Source: Alphaproteobacteria bacterium (lineage in GTDB: Bacteria > Pseudomonadota > Alphaproteobacteria > Micavibrionales > Micavibrionaceae). From it: a stretch of 64,000 bases of DNA. How positions within the stretch are numbered: the stretch's first letter is position 1; each line of letters opens with the position of its first letter. Below the pieces are notes generated by a model. The model ran no database searches. It was not told the origin of the DNA and worked only from the letters and a program-made list of their open reading frames with translations. The position numbers and the translations under genes are program-made. Of the stretch, positions 61,590 through 64,000 are shown piece after piece. The stretch lies in the NCBI GenBank assembly GCA_016125135.1, contig WGMJ01000003.1:398317-462316 (forward strand). The letters are read 5' to 3'.

Positions 61590-61964
61590 ATGGATATTGA
61601 CTTGCCAGCCCTATTTGAAAATTTTAAAGCCCAGTGGCTTGATGTGCTGTGGCTACCCTTTGCTTTTACCTTGCTCCACAAGGGCCAGAAGCTGAAGGCA
61701 GCGGGGTTTGTTCTGGCTTGTATTCTCACGCTGCGCCTGCAAATTGAACTCTTCCACGTGATGGGCGCTACAAATGGTTTTACGCCTTACTGGGACGATA
61801 TGACGCTTCATGAACGCGGTTTTCTGGTTTATGGCTTTTTTATTCTGGCTTTTATGTTGCTCTCCTACTTTTCACCTGCAACATCGCGCATCGTTTACTT
61901 TGCCGCATCCTTAACAGTGTATTTCATGGCGATGATTAGCGCCTTTGCGGTGCTGGCGATATGA
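61590..61964 (+). CDS. Small membrane protein upstream of rlmE
   Basis: 124 residues with three or four hydrophobic segments (WLDVLWLPFAFTLLH; AAGFVLACILTLRLQIELF; YGFFILAFMLLSYF; VYFAASLTVYFMAMISAF). No family recognised. The first 10 residues are acidic. Its stop overlaps the rlmE ATG (ATGA), so the two are coupled. A role together with ribosomal RNA methylation is not expected. Operon membership is probably a matter of gene packing. Confidence 0.65.
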   Translation: MDIDLPALFENFKAQWLDVLWLPFAFTLLHKGQKLKAAGFVLACILTLRLQIELFHVMGATNGFTPYWDDMTLHERGFLVYGFFILAFMLLSYFSPATSRIVYFAASLTVYFMAMISAFAVLAI

Positions 61965-62647
61965 GTAAAAAATCAGGTAGTTCAATTTCGGGTTCAGGAC
62001 GCAGGCAAAAAGAAGTGCGCGTGAAAACAGCGCGCCGCCGCACGGCGTCTTCAGCGGCATGGCTACAACGTCAACTCAATGACCCTTATGTATCAGAGGC
62101 AAAAGCACGCGGATACCGTGCGCGCGCAGCGTTTAAACTTCTCGAACTTGATGAAAAATTAAAACTGCTGAAGCCTAATATGGTTGTGCTTGATTTAGGC
62201 TGTGCACCGGGCGGCTGGGCGCAGGTGGCCGCTGAAAAGGGCGCAAAGAAAATTGTTGGTATTGATTTGCTTGAAGTCGAACCTTTAGCAGGTGTTGATT
62301 TTATCCAGATGGATTTCATGGCCGATGAAGCGCCCGTAAAATTGATGGAAATGCTCGGCGGCAAAGCTGACCTTGTTTTAAGTGATATGGCGCCCAATAC
62401 AACAGGTCACCGCACGACCGACCATATCCGCATCATGGCGCTGGCCGAGGCTGCACACGCATTTGCCTGTGAGGTCCTCAACGAGGGCGGCAGCTTTGTT
62501 TGTAAGGTTTTTCAAGGAGGATCTGGCGATAACTTATTGAAAGAATTAAAGAAAAACTTCAAAACCGTCAAGCATATCAAGCCGCCTGCCAGCCGGGCCG
62601 ACAGCTCCGAGCTGTATGTGGCGGCTCTAGGCTTCAAAAAATCATAA
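61961..62647 (+). CDS. rlmE: 23S rRNA (uridine-2552) 2'-O-methyltransferase
   Basis: Methylates U2552 in the A-loop of 23S rRNA. 228 residues. Basic N-terminus (RRQKEVRVKTARRRTASS) then the class I SAM fold: the first catalytic Lys in YRARAAFKLLELDEKL, SAM motif VVLDLGCAPGGWAQVAAEKG (named by DLGCAPGGW), an Asp in VLSDMAPNTTGH, the next Lys in FVCKVFQGG and the Glu in DSSELYVAALG. K-D-K-E tetrad complete. It is the second gene after the small membrane gene and lies upstream of the gene at 62706. Confidence 0.95.
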   Translation: MSKKSGSSISGSGRRQKEVRVKTARRRTASSAAWLQRQLNDPYVSEAKARGYRARAAFKLLELDEKLKLLKPNMVVLDLGCAPGGWAQVAAEKGAKKIVGIDLLEVEPLAGVDFIQMDFMADEAPVKLMEMLGGKADLVLSDMAPNTTGHRTTDHIRIMALAEAAHAFACEVLNEGGSFVCKVFQGGSGDNLLKELKKNFKTVKHIKPPASRADSSELYVAALGFKKS

Positions 62648-62705
62648 TTTAGGTTGAAATCGCCCCCCGTAATTTCCTATGGTTCTTCTGAATTATAGAA
62701 AATAC

Positions 62706-64000
62706 ATGGATCATTTACGAACATTCCCGCTACCCCAGCAACCCGAGAGCTGGGAATTGAATGAAACGTTTCTCTCCATTCTCGAAAGGGAATGCGAGAA
62801 ATGGGACGGGAGTGCGCTTGCGCTCCAGTTTGGCAACGAAATCAATTTCAAGTTTCTTACATTTGATGACACAGCGAAACTAATAGAAAAGCATGGCTCG
62901 CTAGAGAATGCACGTGTAGAGGCAAGAAAGGCGAGCGCCAATGGCGCCGCCATGATGCTTGATATCTATGAGTCTTGTGGGGGCGCACCACATGGCATGG
63001 ATTTCTTCTCGAATAAAATTCAAGAGCTGTGCAGATACATCGAAACCAATACTGTACAGCTCGAGTCATACTTTGGGTGGGAAGCAGAAAATATGTGCGC
63101 CCATTTGCAGGAGATAATGCTGGATCTACAATCACCAGAAGGTGAAATTTCCGACCGGGCCAAACAAAACACATTTCTCGCGTGGCTACACATTATGCCC
63201 TCAGCTGTCGGTGGTTTGCGCGATTTAATAGAGCCACGCTTCGGTGATTTTACATGGGGGCAAGGCTGGTGGGACGAGCCAAGTGAGGCCGAGGTGCGTG
63301 TGGCTGTTCCCCCGTTTAACCCCGATGAAGCAATGTGGGACCGTGTTTCTGCAGGCATTACAAATTACCACCGTGTCTGGGAAAACATCTTTGCGGCGGC
63401 TAAAGAATTCCGGATCCTCACTACAAACTCTCACGGTTATAACCATCTCCATATCAGCTTCTGGAACAAGCAAGATTCAACAAACCTGATTACAATGCAG
63501 GACGATCTGGAGATTGCAGATGCCTTGCACCACTTATACATAGGATATGTAGCCGCATGTGCAAATTTGCCAATGTTGGTGCAAGAAACAGTCAACCCGA
63601 AATATGCGCATGGAACAGAGTTTGTGCCGAATATCGGTACTGCGCGTACCGATGCAATTCGTCAACGTGAGAATACATGGGAATTCAGGCACGACTACAC
63701 ATCAGCAAATTTTCACATGGCACGTTATCTCGTGCCGATTATGGCAGGAATACGGACGGGGCTTCTGTATGATATAAAGCTGGGAGATGACAGGCCGGAA
63801 TTCAAGCCATCTATCCAGCCGGTCTTAACGCATGCCCATGACGAGAAATCTCCGCTGCGCAACGTTTTATCACATTGTATCATTACTGAAGACGGGCATT
63901 TGAAGGTTGATTGGGACTCGATGACTGCAACGCACGGCTTGTTGATGGCGGAACTGGGTAAAGTCTTTGGCAAAAATTATAAAACAATTATTGGTGATGA
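62706..64000 (+). CDS. Large unknown protein, 3' end cut by the window edge
   Basis: The ATG at 62706 opens a frame of 431 codons that runs past the window end. Blocks: SWELNETFLSILERECEKWDG, an MCAHLQEIMLDLQSPEG helix, IMPSAVGGLRDLIEPRFGDF, NSHGYNHLHISFWNKQ, FVPNIGTARTD and ENTWEFRHDYTSANFHMARYLVPIMAG (named by FRHDYTSANFHMARYL). The last blocks remind me of glutamine-synthetase-type catalytic regions (an ExR-type strand then a SxN helix), but the match is loose. No signal peptide. It may belong to the rlmE transcript (58 bases away). Confidence 0.55.
   Translation, partial: MDHLRTFPLPQQPESWELNETFLSILERECEKWDGSALALQFGNEINFKFLTFDDTAKLIEKHGSLENARVEARKASANGAAMMLDIYESCGGAPHGMDFFSNKIQELCRYIETNTVQLESYFGWEAENMCAHLQEIMLDLQSPEGEISDRAKQNTFLAWLHIMPSAVGGLRDLIEPRFGDFTWGQGWWDEPSEAEVRVAVPPFNPDEAMWDRVSAGITNYHRVWENIFAAAKEFRILTTNSHGYNHLHISFWNKQDSTNLITMQDDLEIADALHHLYIGYVAACANLPMLVQETVNPKYAHGTEFVPNIGTARTDAIRQRENTWEFRHDYTSANFHMARYLVPIMAGIRTGLLYDIKLGDDRPEFKPSIQPVLTHAHDEKSPLRNVLSHCIITEDGHLKVDWDSMTATHGLLMAELGKVFGKNYKTIIGD

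Overview
The window is a chromosomal segment of a Gram-negative alphaproteobacterium. The DUF3576 gene ahead of leuS, hsp20 followed by DUF1150, NADP-type icd, the ctaB/ctaG/ctaE group, accB/accC with aat nearby and a Zur-type Fur regulator all point that way. Base composition is close to balanced and gene density is very high, with no gap over 300 bases. No rRNA, tRNA, CRISPR array, insertion sequence or prophage was seen. The lineage cannot be fixed from sequence alone. A deep-branching group that carries type IVB secretion genes (Micavibrio-like or Rickettsiales-adjacent) would fit, but this is inference.

Layout. 1-6.7 kb: edge-truncated porin, DUF3576 lipoprotein, leuS, lptE, holA, then hsp20 and DUF1150 on the other strand, with their terminator inside holA. 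6.8-14.4 kb: small unknown genes and a six-gene minus-strand operon that ends in zur. It starts at a promoter carrying two Zur-box-like palindromes and encodes an ABC transporter with a His-rich loop, a DUF3299 protein and two unknown proteins, one 718 residues long with Cys clusters. 14.4-25.6 kb: icd, an L,D-transpeptidase, a small lipoprotein, a YggS protein, a DMT permease, a receiver-less winged-helix protein, serB/serC/serA and a lone YejE-like permease. 25.6-32.3 kb: a TadD-like TPR lipoprotein and a secretin-less CpaC N-domain protein, divergent from three tandem paralogous prepilin-like proteins and an arginase-family enzyme. 32.2-41.6 kb: ribF, a Ppx/GppA protein, TerC, hslVU, and a cytochrome oxidase group (ctaB, a 35-residue CoxF-like gene, ctaG, ctaE) without coxA/coxB.

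41.7-47.7 kb: a type IVB (Dot/Icm) secretion module in the Legionella order icmC-icmD-icmJ-icmB. The first gene has grown into a protein with four copies of the IcmD membrane unit. 47.7-55.9 kb is accessory: an aldo/keto reductase, two large unknown proteins, a GNAT, aat, and three diverged tandem paralogs of a family I do not recognise, two of them with a related leader. These sit between aat and accC, genes that are usually adjacent. 55.9-64 kb: accC, a GNAT, accB, a PCuAC copper chaperone, two DsbA-fold thiol proteins, an M48/TPR protease, rlmE and a large edge-truncated gene.

The most interesting parts are the Zur-controlled zinc operon with its unknown lead protein, the icm/dot module with the repeat-expanded IcmC/IcmD-like protein, the prepilin-like triplet, and the unknown tandem family.
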